Shown: positions 1-6,905, counted from the first letter of the stretch. The stretch is DNA of 24,050 bases from an uncultured Collinsella sp. (GCA_947001705.1 CAMQHT010000035.1:1-24050); one strand, 5' to 3'. Program-made: numbers and translations. Notes: a model not told the origin generated them from the letters alone.

Positions 1-60
1 AGCAGAGCATCCATCGACCCTTTTTCAAGTCTGGTCTATTCGATTGACCGTCGCGGGAAA

Positions 61-133
61 TAACCCCCCCGGGGAAGCCGGGGGGGTTATACCCCCCCCC
101 CCGGCCGCCTTTTCCCGCGGGGGGGGCGGGGCC
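61..133. repeat. Poly-C/poly-G hairpin cluster
   Basis: Bases 61-72 and 78-89 form a perfect 12-bp stem (TAACCCCCCCGG / CCGGGGGGGTTA) around a 5-base loop. A second run of about eleven C (92-102) can pair with the G-rich tract at 116-133. The runs could terminate transcription, form G-quadruplex-like structures, or be hard to sequence accurately. A short T-containing stretch follows the first stem on the minus strand, so weak termination of the lac transcript is possible but not clear. Confidence 0.6.
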
Positions 134-171
134 ATTGTGGCCCTTGACAGCGGATTGGGTCATATGAGCGA

Positions 172-311
172 AAACCCGCCAGAGCGAGCAAGGTGCCTTG
201 AAACGAGGCGGCATTGACCTTCTGGTCATGCCGCCGAAGTTGAAAGGCAGATTGCCGCCCTGGCGGGTTTGCAGCGTCGGCTGGTTACGCGGTTTGGTAA
301 AACCGCGTAAC
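172..311 (-). repeat. Structured intergenic repeat, copy A (after lacC)
   Basis: This is one of two related elements; the other is at 2423-2554. On the plus strand it contains an 11-bp outer stem (172-182 with 260-270), an inner paired segment GCAAGGTGCC/GGCAGATTGC (188-197 with 246-255, with a central purine mismatch), and a terminal hairpin (207-235). It also has a conserved linker GCAGCGTCGGC and a perfect 12-bp hairpin (284-295 with 300-311) that abuts the lacC stop codon. On the minus strand the outer stem is followed by GGGTTTT, so this copy could end the lac transcript. Orientation is inferred from its place after the stop codon. Confidence 0.75.
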
Positions 312-312
312 T

Positions 313-1248
313 CTACAGTTCAGTCACGACAACGTTGTTGAAGATTTCATCCCAGCGGTCCATGACCAGGTGGCCGGTCTTGGGATCCATGGCGTTGAGC
401 TTGCCGCAGGTATTGGCGGTCTTGAGCACCGTGACGTCGTCGGCACCAGCAGCAATGGCATGCGCAAAGCCGGCGATGGTCGAGTCACCGGAACCCGTCG
501 CGTTCACAGCCGCAATCGCGGGCGTCTTGGCGCGGAATGCGCGACCCTCATGGAAGCCCACCGAACCGGCAGCGCCCATCGAAACGACAACCCAGGGAAT
601 ATCGGCAAAGCGGCCATCGGCGGCAAGCGCCTCGCGCAGGGCATCGACATCATCGGTCGTAAAGGACGTACCCAGCAGGCCGTTAATCTCGGTCAGGTTG
701 GGCTTTACGAGCTCAGGCTTAGCGTCGGACTCCAGCGCGGCCTCCAGCGATGCACCCGAGGTGTCGAGCAGCACCTTAGCGCCCGCCTCCTCGGCGATCT
801 TGACGAGCTCGGCATAGTAGCCGGCATCGACGCCACGCGGCAGCGAGCCCGAAAGCGTCACAACGTCCGCCTTCGCTGCAAGCTCGGCGAACTTAGCCGT
901 AAAGGCCTCGAGCTCGGCCGGGGCGATCTGCGGGCCGCTCTCCAGCAGCTCGGTCTGATTACCCTCGTGCAGAATATTCAGGCAAATGCGCGTCTCACCA
1001 GCAATAGGCACAAAGTCGTTCTTGACGCCGTCGGCATCCATAAGCTCGGCCATATAGGCACCCATGTGGCCGCCGAGCAGGCCGGTCGCGAGCACATCGT
1101 CACCCAGCTGCAGCAGCACGCGACTCACGTTGAGGCCCTTGCCGCCAGCGGTCTTTTCGGGCGTCACACGGTTAACATCGTCGATGATCAGCTTGTCGAG
1201 CTGATAGCGCGTATCAATCGACGGGTTCATGGTAACGGTCAGAATCAT
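313..1248 (-). CDS. lacC: Tagatose-6-phosphate kinase (PfkB family)
   Basis: This 311-residue PfkB/ribokinase-family sugar kinase is predicted to convert tagatose-6-phosphate and ATP to tagatose-1,6-bisphosphate in the cytoplasm. The N-terminal motif NPSIDTRYQL matches 1-phosphofructokinase/LacC enzymes. The family substrate-loop motif GGKGLNVSR lies at residues 35-43, and the C-terminal anion-hole motif GSGDS (252-256) carries the catalytic base Asp255. An in-frame start lies 42 bases upstream, but the ATG at 1248 is preferred because AGGAG lies 6 bases upstream of it and because the protein then begins MILTVTMNPS as in relatives. It is the last gene after lacA, lacB and lacX, which favours LacC over FruK or PfkB; those two are otherwise hard to separate by motif. 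LacD, the next enzyme of the pathway, is not in the window. Confidence 0.88.
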   Translation of the reverse strand: MILTVTMNPSIDTRYQLDKLIIDDVNRVTPEKTAGGKGLNVSRVLLQLGDDVLATGLLGGHMGAYMAELMDADGVKNDFVPIAGETRICLNILHEGNQTELLESGPQIAPAELEAFTAKFAELAAKADVVTLSGSLPRGVDAGYYAELVKIAEEAGAKVLLDTSGASLEAALESDAKPELVKPNLTEINGLLGTSFTTDDVDALREALAADGRFADIPWVVVSMGAAGSVGFHEGRAFRAKTPAIAAVNATGSGDSTIAGFAHAIAAGADDVTVLKTANTCGKLNAMDPKTGHLVMDRWDEIFNNVVVTEL

Positions 1249-1301
1249 GTTGAACTCCTGTTCCGGGGCGGCATGACCCGCCCCAAACATACGATAACTC
1301 G

Positions 1302-2183
1302 TTAAAGGATCTCGATCTCAAAGCCGCGGGTAACGGTCTCCCCCGGCTTGGCCACCAGGCAGCCACGCTTGTGCTCCAGAACATCGTCCTCATCGGAGCA
1401 GGTGGACAGACCACCCCACGGCTCAACTGCCACAAAGTCGCCCTCGGGCTTGCTCCATACAATCAGGTACGGCATATCGGGGAACGTCAGGCGCACGCCC
1501 TTGTCCTCGGTTTTCTTGGTCAGCGTAACCACGCGGCTCTCGAGCACGTCGAAGATGGTCTCCGCGAAGTCGAAGAGTTCGTGGGTAAGCGGCAGGTTCT
1601 GGCCGATCATGGGATTCTTGCTGCGATGCTCAACATCAATCAGGCCCGTCGAGGGAACGGCAGTACAGAGCTCGGCGGCCTCACGCTGCTCAAAACGGAG
1701 CTCGTAGTCGTCATAGGACTCGCCCTCGTCGAGCGGGCACTTAAAGCCGGGATGACCGCCCACAAAGAACGGCATGTCCTCGGTGCCCTCATTGGTCACC
1801 TCGTACGACACGACCACCTTTTCCGAATCAATCGTGTAGCGAGCAACGATCTTAAACGGATACGGGTACTGCTCGAGCAACTCGGCATGGTCGGCAGAGC
1901 TTAGGCTCAGCGCAACCATGTTGTCGCCCTGCTCCTCGAGCTTCCACTCCTGTTTGCGCGCAAAGCCGTGACGGGCGAGCTTTACCTCGCGGCCGCCCAT
2001 GGCCATTGCGCGACCATCACGAAGGCCGCCGCAGATCGGGAAGCAAATGGGTGCCTGGCCCGACCAGACCGAAGGATCGCCCTGCCACAGATACTCGCGA
2101 CCGTCGGCCACAATTGAGGTGAACGAGCCGCCCGCCGTGCTCAGTGCTACGCGGATAGAACCGTTATCAAGAACAAACTCCAT
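1302..2183 (-). CDS. lacX: LacX-type aldose 1-epimerase family protein
   Basis: This 293-residue protein is of the galactose-mutarotase-like fold and resembles LacX encoded in lactococcal lac operons, whose exact role is not established. Conserved family positions visible are His72 (RHGFAR), His144 (GGHPGF) and Glu254 (VAVEPWGG), the layout expected for a mutarotase active site. It is predicted to be cytoplasmic, with no signal peptide. The ATG at 2183 is preferred to one 33 bases upstream because an AAGGGAAGG-like ribosome site lies just before it and the family start MEFVLDNGS follows. It sits 53 bases upstream of lacC, probably cotranscribed, but 374 bases downstream of lacB, so it might also have its own promoter. 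The substrate may be a hexose or a hexose-6-phosphate; the sequence does not decide. Confidence 0.85.
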   Translation of the reverse strand: MEFVLDNGSIRVALSTAGGSFTSIVADGREYLWQGDPSVWSGQAPICFPICGGLRDGRAMAMGGREVKLARHGFARKQEWKLEEQGDNMVALSLSSADHAELLEQYPYPFKIVARYTIDSEKVVVSYEVTNEGTEDMPFFVGGHPGFKCPLDEGESYDDYELRFEQREAAELCTAVPSTGLIDVEHRSKNPMIGQNLPLTHELFDFAETIFDVLESRVVTLTKKTEDKGVRLTFPDMPYLIVWSKPEGDFVAVEPWGGLSTCSDEDDVLEHKRGCLVAKPGETVTRGFEIEIL

Positions 2184-2557
2184 AGGAGCCTTCCCTTTCT
2201 TATGACAGCCCGCCAAGTCAATAGGGCTGATAGAAAACCGGCCCGCGCCCCCTCACAGAAACGCGAGCCGTCAATTGAAAAGCTGCAGAATACTGGGTCC
2301 CGCCAAAACGAAGCCCACAAGCTCAGCAAGCAAACGTGTTATCGGAGCAGCTTACTGAACCAGAAAGCTTCGCAACAACAGCGGTAACCCCACAGGTACC
2401 CCCAACGTCAGCGAGAAGTCAGCTGGCGGGGCAAGGTGCCGTGAAGCGAGGCGGCATTGACCTTCTGGTCATGCCGCCGAAGCTGAACGGCAGATTGCCC
2501 GCCAGATGGCTTCGCAGCGTCGGCCGGTCCGGCGTTCGGCAGAACGCCGGAACCTAA
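2184..2557. other. Long gap between lacB and lacX
   Basis: The 374-base gap lies inside an otherwise compact gene set. Its lacB-proximal part (2423-2554) is the second copy of the structured repeat. The remaining roughly 240 bases hold no convincing gene. I see no clear promoter for lacX, though a TTGAC-containing stretch occurs on the minus strand. The gap could be an mRNA processing or attenuation site that sets lacX-lacC levels apart from lacA-lacB. Confidence 0.6.
2423..2554 (-). repeat. Structured intergenic repeat, copy B (after lacB)
   Basis: The inner hairpin (2450-2478) and the GCAAGGTGCC/GGCAGATTGC pair (2431-2440 with 2489-2498) are identical to copy A. The outer stem is reversed: CTGGCGG first and CCGCCAG second (2423-2429 with 2499-2505), the opposite of copy A, so pairing is kept while sequence changes. 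The hairpin next to the stop codon (CCGGCGTTC/GAACGCCGG, 2529-2537 with 2542-2550) also has a wholly different stem from copy A but the same place and a similar GGNA loop on the plus strand. There is no T-run, as expected for an element inside an operon. Confidence 0.75.
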
Positions 2558-3082
2558 TTAGTCGTGGTACTCGCCGCGGTCCCACTTCTCGAGGAACTCG
2601 TCAAAGAAGTGCGGGTCAGCCTGAGCCTCGGCGTCGGCCTTATTGCAGGCATCGATCTTGGCGATCAGGGCATCGTGCTCGGGGGTCTTCTCGTAGGGCT
2701 CCTCCAGGAAGGCAAGCATGATATCGGCCATCAGGAACTCGCCGGTAATCTTGCCGCCAAAGCCCACGATGTTGGCGTTGAGCTCGCGACGGGCATACAG
2801 GGCAGAGGTCATGTCGCGGACCAGGGCGCAGCGGGCGCCGGGAACCTTGTTGACGGCGTTGGTGATGCCGATGCCGGTGCCGCACAGGGCCACGCCAAAG
2901 TCGGCCTTGCCGCTGGCAACAGCCTCGCCCACGGCCTTACCGTAGATGGGATAGTGCGTACGGGTGTGGCTGTAGGTGCCGCAGTCGAGCACCTTGTAAC
3001 CAGCCTGCTCCAGGCGGTCGGCCAGATAGATCTTCTCGTCCGTAACGATATGGTCGCAACCGATTGCGATGGTCTTCTTCAT
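2558..3082 (-). CDS. lacB: Galactose-6-phosphate isomerase subunit B
   Basis: This 174-residue protein is the LacB subunit of the heteromeric isomerase that converts D-galactose-6-phosphate to D-tagatose-6-phosphate. It belongs to the RpiB/LacA/LacB family. The sequence is close to firmicute LacB throughout: IGCDHIVTDEK at the N-terminus, TRTHYPIYGK near residue 41, CGTGIGITNAVNKVPG with Cys67 at the position of the RpiB catalytic cysteine, LVRDMTSALYARRELNAN, and the diagnostic C-terminus ADPHFFDEFLEKWDRGEYHD. AAGGA lies 7 bases before the ATG. It follows lacA by 63 bases on the same strand, and the two subunits are needed together. The structured repeat begins just after the stop codon. Confidence 0.96.
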   Translation of the reverse strand: MKKTIAIGCDHIVTDEKIYLADRLEQAGYKVLDCGTYSHTRTHYPIYGKAVGEAVASGKADFGVALCGTGIGITNAVNKVPGARCALVRDMTSALYARRELNANIVGFGGKITGEFLMADIMLAFLEEPYEKTPEHDALIAKIDACNKADAEAQADPHFFDEFLEKWDRGEYHD

Positions 3083-3145
3083 CAGAACGTCCTTTCGTCT
3101 GAATTCACAAGTTGAGGTAGAAGTTCGAGTTCTCGGTGGCTCTCG

Positions 3146-3574
3146 TTAGGCCATCTTGTTGAGCATGTCGACACGGATCTGGTGACGGCCGCCGGCGTAC
3201 TGTGCACGCAGGAACTCGCGGGCGATCTTCTTGGCGACCTCGGTGCCCACAACGCCCGGGCCCATGGTGACCATGCGCGAGCCGTTGTGCTCGCGGGTCA
3301 TGTAAGCGGAACGCTCGTCGGAAATGTTGGCGACGACCATGCCCTTAATCTTGACGGCGGCCATATAGGAGCCGACGCCGTACTTATCGAATGCGAAGCC
3401 CTGGGAATCCTTGTGCTCCAGCAGGTCCTTGGCAACGGCGGTCGCGGAATCGACAAAGTCCGCGGCAGGGGTCTCAGAATAGTCGACGACCTCGTGACCG
3501 TCGGCGATGAGCATCTCCTTGATGGACTCCTTCATCGACATACCGTCGGCATCGGAAGCGATTACAACCCTCAT
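3146..3574 (-). CDS. lacA: Galactose-6-phosphate isomerase subunit A
   Basis: This 142-residue LacA subunit partners LacB in isomerising galactose-6-phosphate to tagatose-6-phosphate. Family signatures are DFVDSATAVAKD (residues about 39-50), GSYMAAVKIKGM, ISDERSAYMTREHNGSRM, MGPGVVGTEVAKKI and the C-terminal GGRHQIRVDMLNKM shared with firmicute LacA. As in other LacA proteins, the RpiB cysteine is absent (YGVGS in its place), consistent with the active site needing LacB. A strong AAGGAGG lies 5 bases before the ATG. It is first in the lacA-lacB-lacX-lacC series, and a candidate promoter with GAAC/GTTC repeats lies upstream (3669-3756). High identity to firmicute proteins in a GC-rich genome suggests ancient transfer followed by codon amelioration. 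Confidence 0.95.
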   Translation of the reverse strand: MRVVIASDADGMSMKESIKEMLIADGHEVVDYSETPAADFVDSATAVAKDLLEHKDSQGFAFDKYGVGSYMAAVKIKGMVVANISDERSAYMTREHNGSRMVTMGPGVVGTEVAKKIAREFLRAQYAGGRHQIRVDMLNKMA

Positions 3575-3668
3575 GACATCCTCCTTGAGAGATACGCAGG
3601 TGCGTAGTTTCTGTTTGGAAGTGTTGAATCGCGTTCAGGTCCGGGCATCTGAATGTGCGGTTCTTCAC

Positions 3669-3756
3669 TGTTCATGTTTATTTGAACACATTCGAACAGT
3701 AACTGCAAGAATTATTTGTTTATCTTTGTTCTTTTTTGAACAAATACCGTTCACGG
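3669..3756 (-). promoter_or_regulatory. Candidate lacA promoter with GAAC/GTTC operator repeats
   Basis: Reading the minus strand, TTGCAG (3703-3708) is 17 bases from TCAAAT (3680-3685), which is preceded by TG as in an extended -10. The dyad TGTTCA-N8-TGAACA (3669-3688) covers the -10, and a further GAACA lies at 3694-3698. The perfect dyad TTTGTTC-N6-GAACAAA (3725-3744) and CCGTTCACGG (3747-3756) lie upstream. GTTC/GAAC repeats of this kind are typical targets of DeoR-family repressors, and a DeoR-family gene lies at 21096-21860. The link is inference. Confidence 0.5.
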
Positions 3757-3802
3757 ATGATTGCCGACCGTCTGGACCCGGCGCGGACGTAGCGACCGCG
3801 TA

Positions 3803-3847
3803 TTCAACAAACAAAAGGGCGCCCGAGAACGTGTCTCGGCCGCCCTT
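3803..3847 (-). terminator. Rho-independent terminator of the membrane-protein gene
   Basis: A 14-bp stem with one mismatch (3815-3828 with 3834-3847) and a 5-base loop is followed on the minus strand by TTGTTTGTTG. It lies 35 bases past the stop codon at 3882 and separates that gene from lacA. Confidence 0.8.
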
Positions 3848-3881
3848 CTTACAGTTGATCTTCCAAAGAACGCTTTGCCGC

Positions 3882-4913
3882 CTACTCAGACTGCCTGCCC
3901 TTCTTGGCGTGCTTGGACGGAGCACTCAGAAAGCGGCCCGTCAAATAGTTCGCCGGGCCGGAAATATCAATCCCCAGCAGCACGTGTCCTAGCCATAGGA
4001 ACGCCACGAGCACCAGCAGCGGGATAACGCACGAGGTCACGATCATCACGATGACGCCTTCGATGAGGTCGGTCACCTGCTGCACGATCTCATCGGTCAT
4101 CTGCTTGGCGCCGCTGGTCACCGACGTGACGAGGCCCGAGGCACCGTCGGCAAGCTGCTCGAGCACGCTCTTGGACTCTGTGGCCTCGGATTTTTTCTTA
4201 TTCGATTTTGAGCTAGTCTCGGCTGACTTGTCCGTGGTGTCGGCCGCGTCCGCAGCGTCCGCAGCCTTTTGCTCAGCTTGCTCAATACTTACGCGATACG
4301 TTTCATCGACCTTCTGCGACACCCAAACGCTTGCAGGCACCAACGCCATGCCGATCACGGCAACTACCAGCACGCGTGTCGCCACACGGCGCAGGACAGC
4401 GCTCGTGCTCCAGCGCCCGTGAATGCCGAGCGACACCGCAAAGAGCACCAACGCAAACGGGATTAAGATGCCCAAGCCAACCGACCACAAAATGGTTAGC
4501 AGGTATTTCTCGAGGTAGAGCACGGCAAGCACGATACCAAGGTTGCCTGAAAGCTGCGCGAGCTGCTCGGCAACCGGCGTTCCCGTATCACCCGGCAGCG
4601 CGGTAATGCCCGCAGACAGCGCCACGCACGAGGTCGTGAGCGCCAGTACGTTACCCTTCTTTTGGTCGATGACCTCGATGGTGGAGTCCCAAGTCTTGGT
4701 ATCGGCGAAATGCGGACGAGCTACAAAGCCCGACAGCAGCGCCAGTACCACGAGCGCAACGATAAAGCCAATCTGCAGCTTTTTGTTTGCGCACACGACA
4801 TCGGACAGACTGGGCTGCAGCTCGGTTACCGTCGTGTGCTCGGTTATCTGGACAGGACGCCCATGAGCCATCTCGTGCGCGTCTCTTTTTTGTATTGACC
4901 CGTTATCCGGCAT
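3882..4913 (-). CDS. Uncharacterised multi-pass membrane protein
   Basis: I do not recognise the family of this 343-residue protein. Hydrophobic segments lie near residues 47-65, 88-106 (weaker), 125-165 (long enough for two helices), 180-198 and 286-314. Between the last two is a soluble stretch (about 203-285) rich in Ala, Asp, Ser and Lys (EQAEQKAADAADAADTTDKS and a KSNKKK run), likely a flexible or coiled linker. The N-terminal 45 residues are polar with no cleavable signal, and the C-terminus is basic (KHAKKGRQ). The ATG at 4913 has GAGGAGG 7 bases upstream. The gene lies between lacF and lacA, but terminators on both sides suggest it is transcribed alone, so a role in lactose use cannot be assumed. 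Confidence 0.8.
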   Translation of the reverse strand: MPDNGSIQKRDAHEMAHGRPVQITEHTTVTELQPSLSDVVCANKKLQIGFIVALVVLALLSGFVARPHFADTKTWDSTIEVIDQKKGNVLALTTSCVALSAGITALPGDTGTPVAEQLAQLSGNLGIVLAVLYLEKYLLTILWSVGLGILIPFALVLFAVSLGIHGRWSTSAVLRRVATRVLVVAVIGMALVPASVWVSQKVDETYRVSIEQAEQKAADAADAADTTDKSAETSSKSNKKKSEATESKSVLEQLADGASGLVTSVTSGAKQMTDEIVQQVTDLIEGVIVMIVTSCVIPLLVLVAFLWLGHVLLGIDISGPANYLTGRFLSAPSKHAKKGRQSE

Positions 4914-5030
4914 TTGGATACCTCCTCAGTCCGGGGCTTAATGCGAAAGGAAGTATACCCACCGAGCAAAAAACGAACGGGAAGACGAACAGAGCGCACC
5001 AAGACTGTCCCCAATGACTATCTCCGGATG

Positions 5031-5097
5031 AGTTGCGGTGGAATAGGGATTGTTTTGCGCCCGTCGGCCCCTATTCAGTCCCTATTTCACCGCAACT
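5031..5097. repeat. Long inverted repeat (19-bp arms)
   Basis: The arms 5031-5049 and 5079-5097 (AGTTGCGGTGGAATAGGGA and its near-perfect complement, one mismatch) enclose a 29-base loop. It lies between the membrane-protein gene start and the lacF terminator. There is no T-run on either side, so it does not look like a simple terminator. The flanking ACTGTCCCCAATGAC-like text also looks like repeat sequence. It could be a REP-like or miniature element. Confidence 0.7.
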
Positions 5098-5106
5098 TGG
5101 AGGAGG

Positions 5107-5144
5107 ACAGAAAAAGCCCTGCCGCGGGTAGCGGCAGAGCTTTT
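5107..5144 (-). terminator. Rho-independent terminator of lacF
   Basis: The stem AAAAGCCCTGCCGC (5112-5125) pairs with 5131-5144 around the loop GGGTA, with one mismatch. On the minus strand it ends in GGGCTTTTTC. It lies 28 bases past the lacF stop codon. Confidence 0.88.
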
Positions 5145-5171
5145 GGAAGGGGACTTGGTTGTGAGGGCTCG

Positions 5172-5510
5172 TTAGGCGAGCTTGGCCTCGAGCTCGGCGA
5201 TGCGCTTGTAGGCATCGATGGTAAAGCGGGCCTGCTTCTCCAGGATCATAGTGGTCATGAGAGTGTCCTGAGCGTGAGCCATGATGAAGGTCATCTCCAT
5301 CTCGCCACCGCCGGCCTCCTGCGAAAGCAGCTTGGTCTGCGTGTCGTGGGCGCCGATAAGTGCATCGCTGGCATCCTTGTGCAGCTGTTCGGCCTTCTCA
5401 AAATCGCCCTCGCGAGCAGCATCGAGCGCTGCAAGCAGATCGGTCTGGGCGTCACCTGCGTATGCGACAATCTCGAATCCAACCATCGAGATTTCTTCTT
5501 TGGTTGCCAT
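5172..5510 (-). CDS. lacF: PTS lactose/cellobiose-family IIA component (LacF-like)
   Basis: This 112-residue cytoplasmic phosphocarrier of the lactose/chitobiose PTS family receives phosphate from HPr and passes it to the EIIB cysteine. The family pattern is clear: GFEIVAYAGDAQTDLLAAL near the N-terminus, GDFEKAEQLHKDASDAL in the middle, and the active site MAHAQDTLMT with phospho-accepting His79 and the metal-site Asp82. Its length is normal. AAAGGA lies 7 bases before the ATG. It is the only IIA of this family in the window, while three EIICB permeases without a IIA domain are encoded at 7087, 13633 and 16852, so it likely serves all of them. It is followed by its own terminator. The gap to the LacI gene upstream (214 bases) contains GAACGG and GAACA repeats. 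Confidence 0.92.
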   Translation of the reverse strand: MATKEEISMVGFEIVAYAGDAQTDLLAALDAAREGDFEKAEQLHKDASDALIGAHDTQTKLLSQEAGGGEMEMTFIMAHAQDTLMTTMILEKQARFTIDAYKRIAELEAKLA

Positions 5511-5635
5511 ATTGCGTTCCTTTCACATATGAACCAATGGAGAGCATCGCGTCCGGGCATACGCGCTGCGTTCTGTATGACAGAAACATTAACATTCAAA
5601 CAAAAAAGAACAGCGCAAAACGCAATTTCAAGCTA

Positions 5636-5695
5636 TGAACGGTCACTTTTCGCCCGTGAACGGTTTTTAAACCAATCTGAACAATATCGAACACA
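5636..5695 (-). promoter_or_regulatory. GAACGGT/GAACA repeat cluster upstream of lacF
   Basis: TGAACGGT occurs at 5636-5643 and again in GTGAACGGT at 5656-5664, 21 bases apart, about two helical turns. TGAACA at 5678-5683 and CAATATCGAAC at 5682-5692 follow. GTGAACGGT is the complement of the CCGTTCAC block upstream of lacA. This suggests a regulator shared between the two promoters. No confident -35/-10 pair was found. Confidence 0.4.
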
Positions 5696-5724
5696 GTTAG
5701 TGACAACCCAAACAGGACCGCACC

Positions 5725-6729
5725 CTAACGCAAATCGCGCACCGTATCGCCCTCTACGAGCACACCGGGGATCAGCATGTGCTCCACGCCAGACGCACCC
5801 CCATCGGCGCCGGCAATCTTGTCGACCGCCCACATGCCGACGCGCTTGTTGTCAAAGCGCACCGTGGTCAGGCGACGGTCGGGCACGATATCGCCCAGAC
5901 TATCGTCAACACCCGCCACGCTCACGTCCTGGGGCACGCACTTCCCGCGCGACTCGAGCCCACGGATACAGCCATATGCCATGGCATCGTTGGAGGCATA
6001 AATGGCCGTGCAGGTCGGATCATCCGCCAGAGCCTGGCCTGCGGCATACCCGCTCTGTGCCGTCCAGTCGCCGCGCACGAGCTGCGGGGGCTCAATGCCA
6101 TGCGCGCGCAATGTCTCGCGCCAGCCTTCCTCGCGCCGCATGCCCGAAAGCGAGCGCTCGGGGCATGAGATAAAGTGCACAGTCTTGTGCCCCCTCCCCA
6201 GCAAATACTCGACCACCTGGCGCGAGCAATCGAACTGGTCGTTATCGACCGTTGAACAGAGCGGGTGCTCCAGCATGGTAACGAGCACCGTCTGCATGCC
6301 AGGTAGCGGCTCGAAGGTGCCAAAGTCCGCCGGCATGCGATTCATGATCACAACCATACCGTCCACTGGCAGTGCGCTCATGCGTGACGATGCGCTCTCG
6401 AGGGTATACGGATGCCCGTCTACTTTCGTGAGGGTGATGGCATAGCCGTGTTTGTCGGCCGCGGCGGCAAAGCCCTCCATACGGTCGAGGTTGCCGGTGC
6501 CGGTAATGTTGAACATGGCGACGCCGACGGTCTTAAACTTACCGCGGCGCAGCGATCGACCGGCAAAGTTTGGGCGATACCCCAGCTCGCGCATGGCGGC
6601 ACGCACGCGTTCCTTGGTCTCGGGGCGCACGCTGGGCGAATCGTGCACGGTGCGCGAGACCGTCTGCTCCGAGACGCCCGCGAGACGCGCCACATCCTTA
6701 ACGGATACCGATTTTTTAACAGCAGCCAT
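5725..6729 (-). CDS. LacI-family transcriptional regulator, cassette 1
   Basis: This 334-residue protein has a LacI-type N-terminal helix-turn-helix (SVKDVARLAGVSEQTVSRTV, residues 9-28), a hinge ending near LGYRPNFAGRSL, and a periplasmic-binding-protein-like sensor (about 60-330). Two base-reading positions in the recognition helix (Tyr17 and Gln18 in E. coli LacI) are Glu21 and Gln22 here. It is transcribed away from the EIICB/GH1 pair at 7087-10368, with a 357-base divergent region that contains two copies of an ACGT-centred palindrome. It most likely represses that pair and is relieved by a sugar or sugar phosphate. The ATG at 6729 gives the standard N-terminus, although the ribosome site (AGAAAGATCGACCT) is weak. 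The ligand cannot be told from sequence. Confidence 0.9.
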   Translation of the reverse strand: MAAVKKSVSVKDVARLAGVSEQTVSRTVHDSPSVRPETKERVRAAMRELGYRPNFAGRSLRRGKFKTVGVAMFNITGTGNLDRMEGFAAAADKHGYAITLTKVDGHPYTLESASSRMSALPVDGMVVIMNRMPADFGTFEPLPGMQTVLVTMLEHPLCSTVDNDQFDCSRQVVEYLLGRGHKTVHFISCPERSLSGMRREEGWRETLRAHGIEPPQLVRGDWTAQSGYAAGQALADDPTCTAIYASNDAMAYGCIRGLESRGKCVPQDVSVAGVDDSLGDIVPDRRLTTVRFDNKRVGMWAVDKIAGADGGASGVEHMLIPGVLVEGDTVRDLR

Positions 6730-6887
6730 AGGTCGATCTTTCTATGTCAACGATGCCATTGATGGCACCTTGCGCAGTCATTTTTACCGCCTTCAAGTAT
6801 ATCCAACGCCTCCCCCACCATACGCTCACCACCCAAAACCTACCGTTCACCGACATTTTTGCTTCCCCAAACGGCTTTTGTCGACCA

Positions 6888-6905
6888 AATGTTAACGTTG
6901 CCATT
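6888..6905. promoter_or_regulatory. LacI-type operator O1, cassette 1
   Basis: AATGTTAACGTTGCCATT fits the dyad AATG-NN-AACGTT-NN-CATT with the central CG common to LacI-family operators. Its reverse complement AATGGCAACGTTAACATT matches the second site at 7008-7025 in 17 of 18 positions. The centres are 120 bases apart, which would allow DNA looping. Confidence 0.65.

Larger units (their letters stand above)
1..312. other. Intergenic region downstream of lacC
   Basis: No credible gene is seen. From left to right it holds about 60 bases with nothing recognisable, a C/G-homopolymer hairpin zone (61-133), a short spacer, and a structured repeat (172-311) that ends at the lacC stop codon. On the minus strand this is the 3' region of the lacA-lacB-lacX-lacC genes. 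The gene to the left of the window is not visible. Confidence 0.7.
3575..3881. other. lacA upstream region
   Basis: This 307-base gap lies between the membrane-protein gene and lacA. It contains the terminator of the upstream gene (3815-3847), two GAAC/GTTC dyads and a candidate promoter for lacA on the minus strand. It is markedly AT-rich (about 3670-3750) compared with its surroundings. No small gene is supported. Confidence 0.7.

Noticed and set aside
370..1305. Plus-strand frame opposite lacC
   Set aside because: It is antisense to a well-supported kinase and has no ribosome site or recognisable domain.
2184..2422. Riboswitch or T-box upstream of lacX
   Set aside because: No known aptamer core or T-box motif was seen, and there is no terminator directly before lacX.
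4914..6173. Plus-strand open reading frame of 419 residues
   Set aside because: It runs through the lacF terminator, lacF antisense and the LacI 1 3' end. The translation is low-complexity and Arg/Ser-rich, and no family resemblance is seen.
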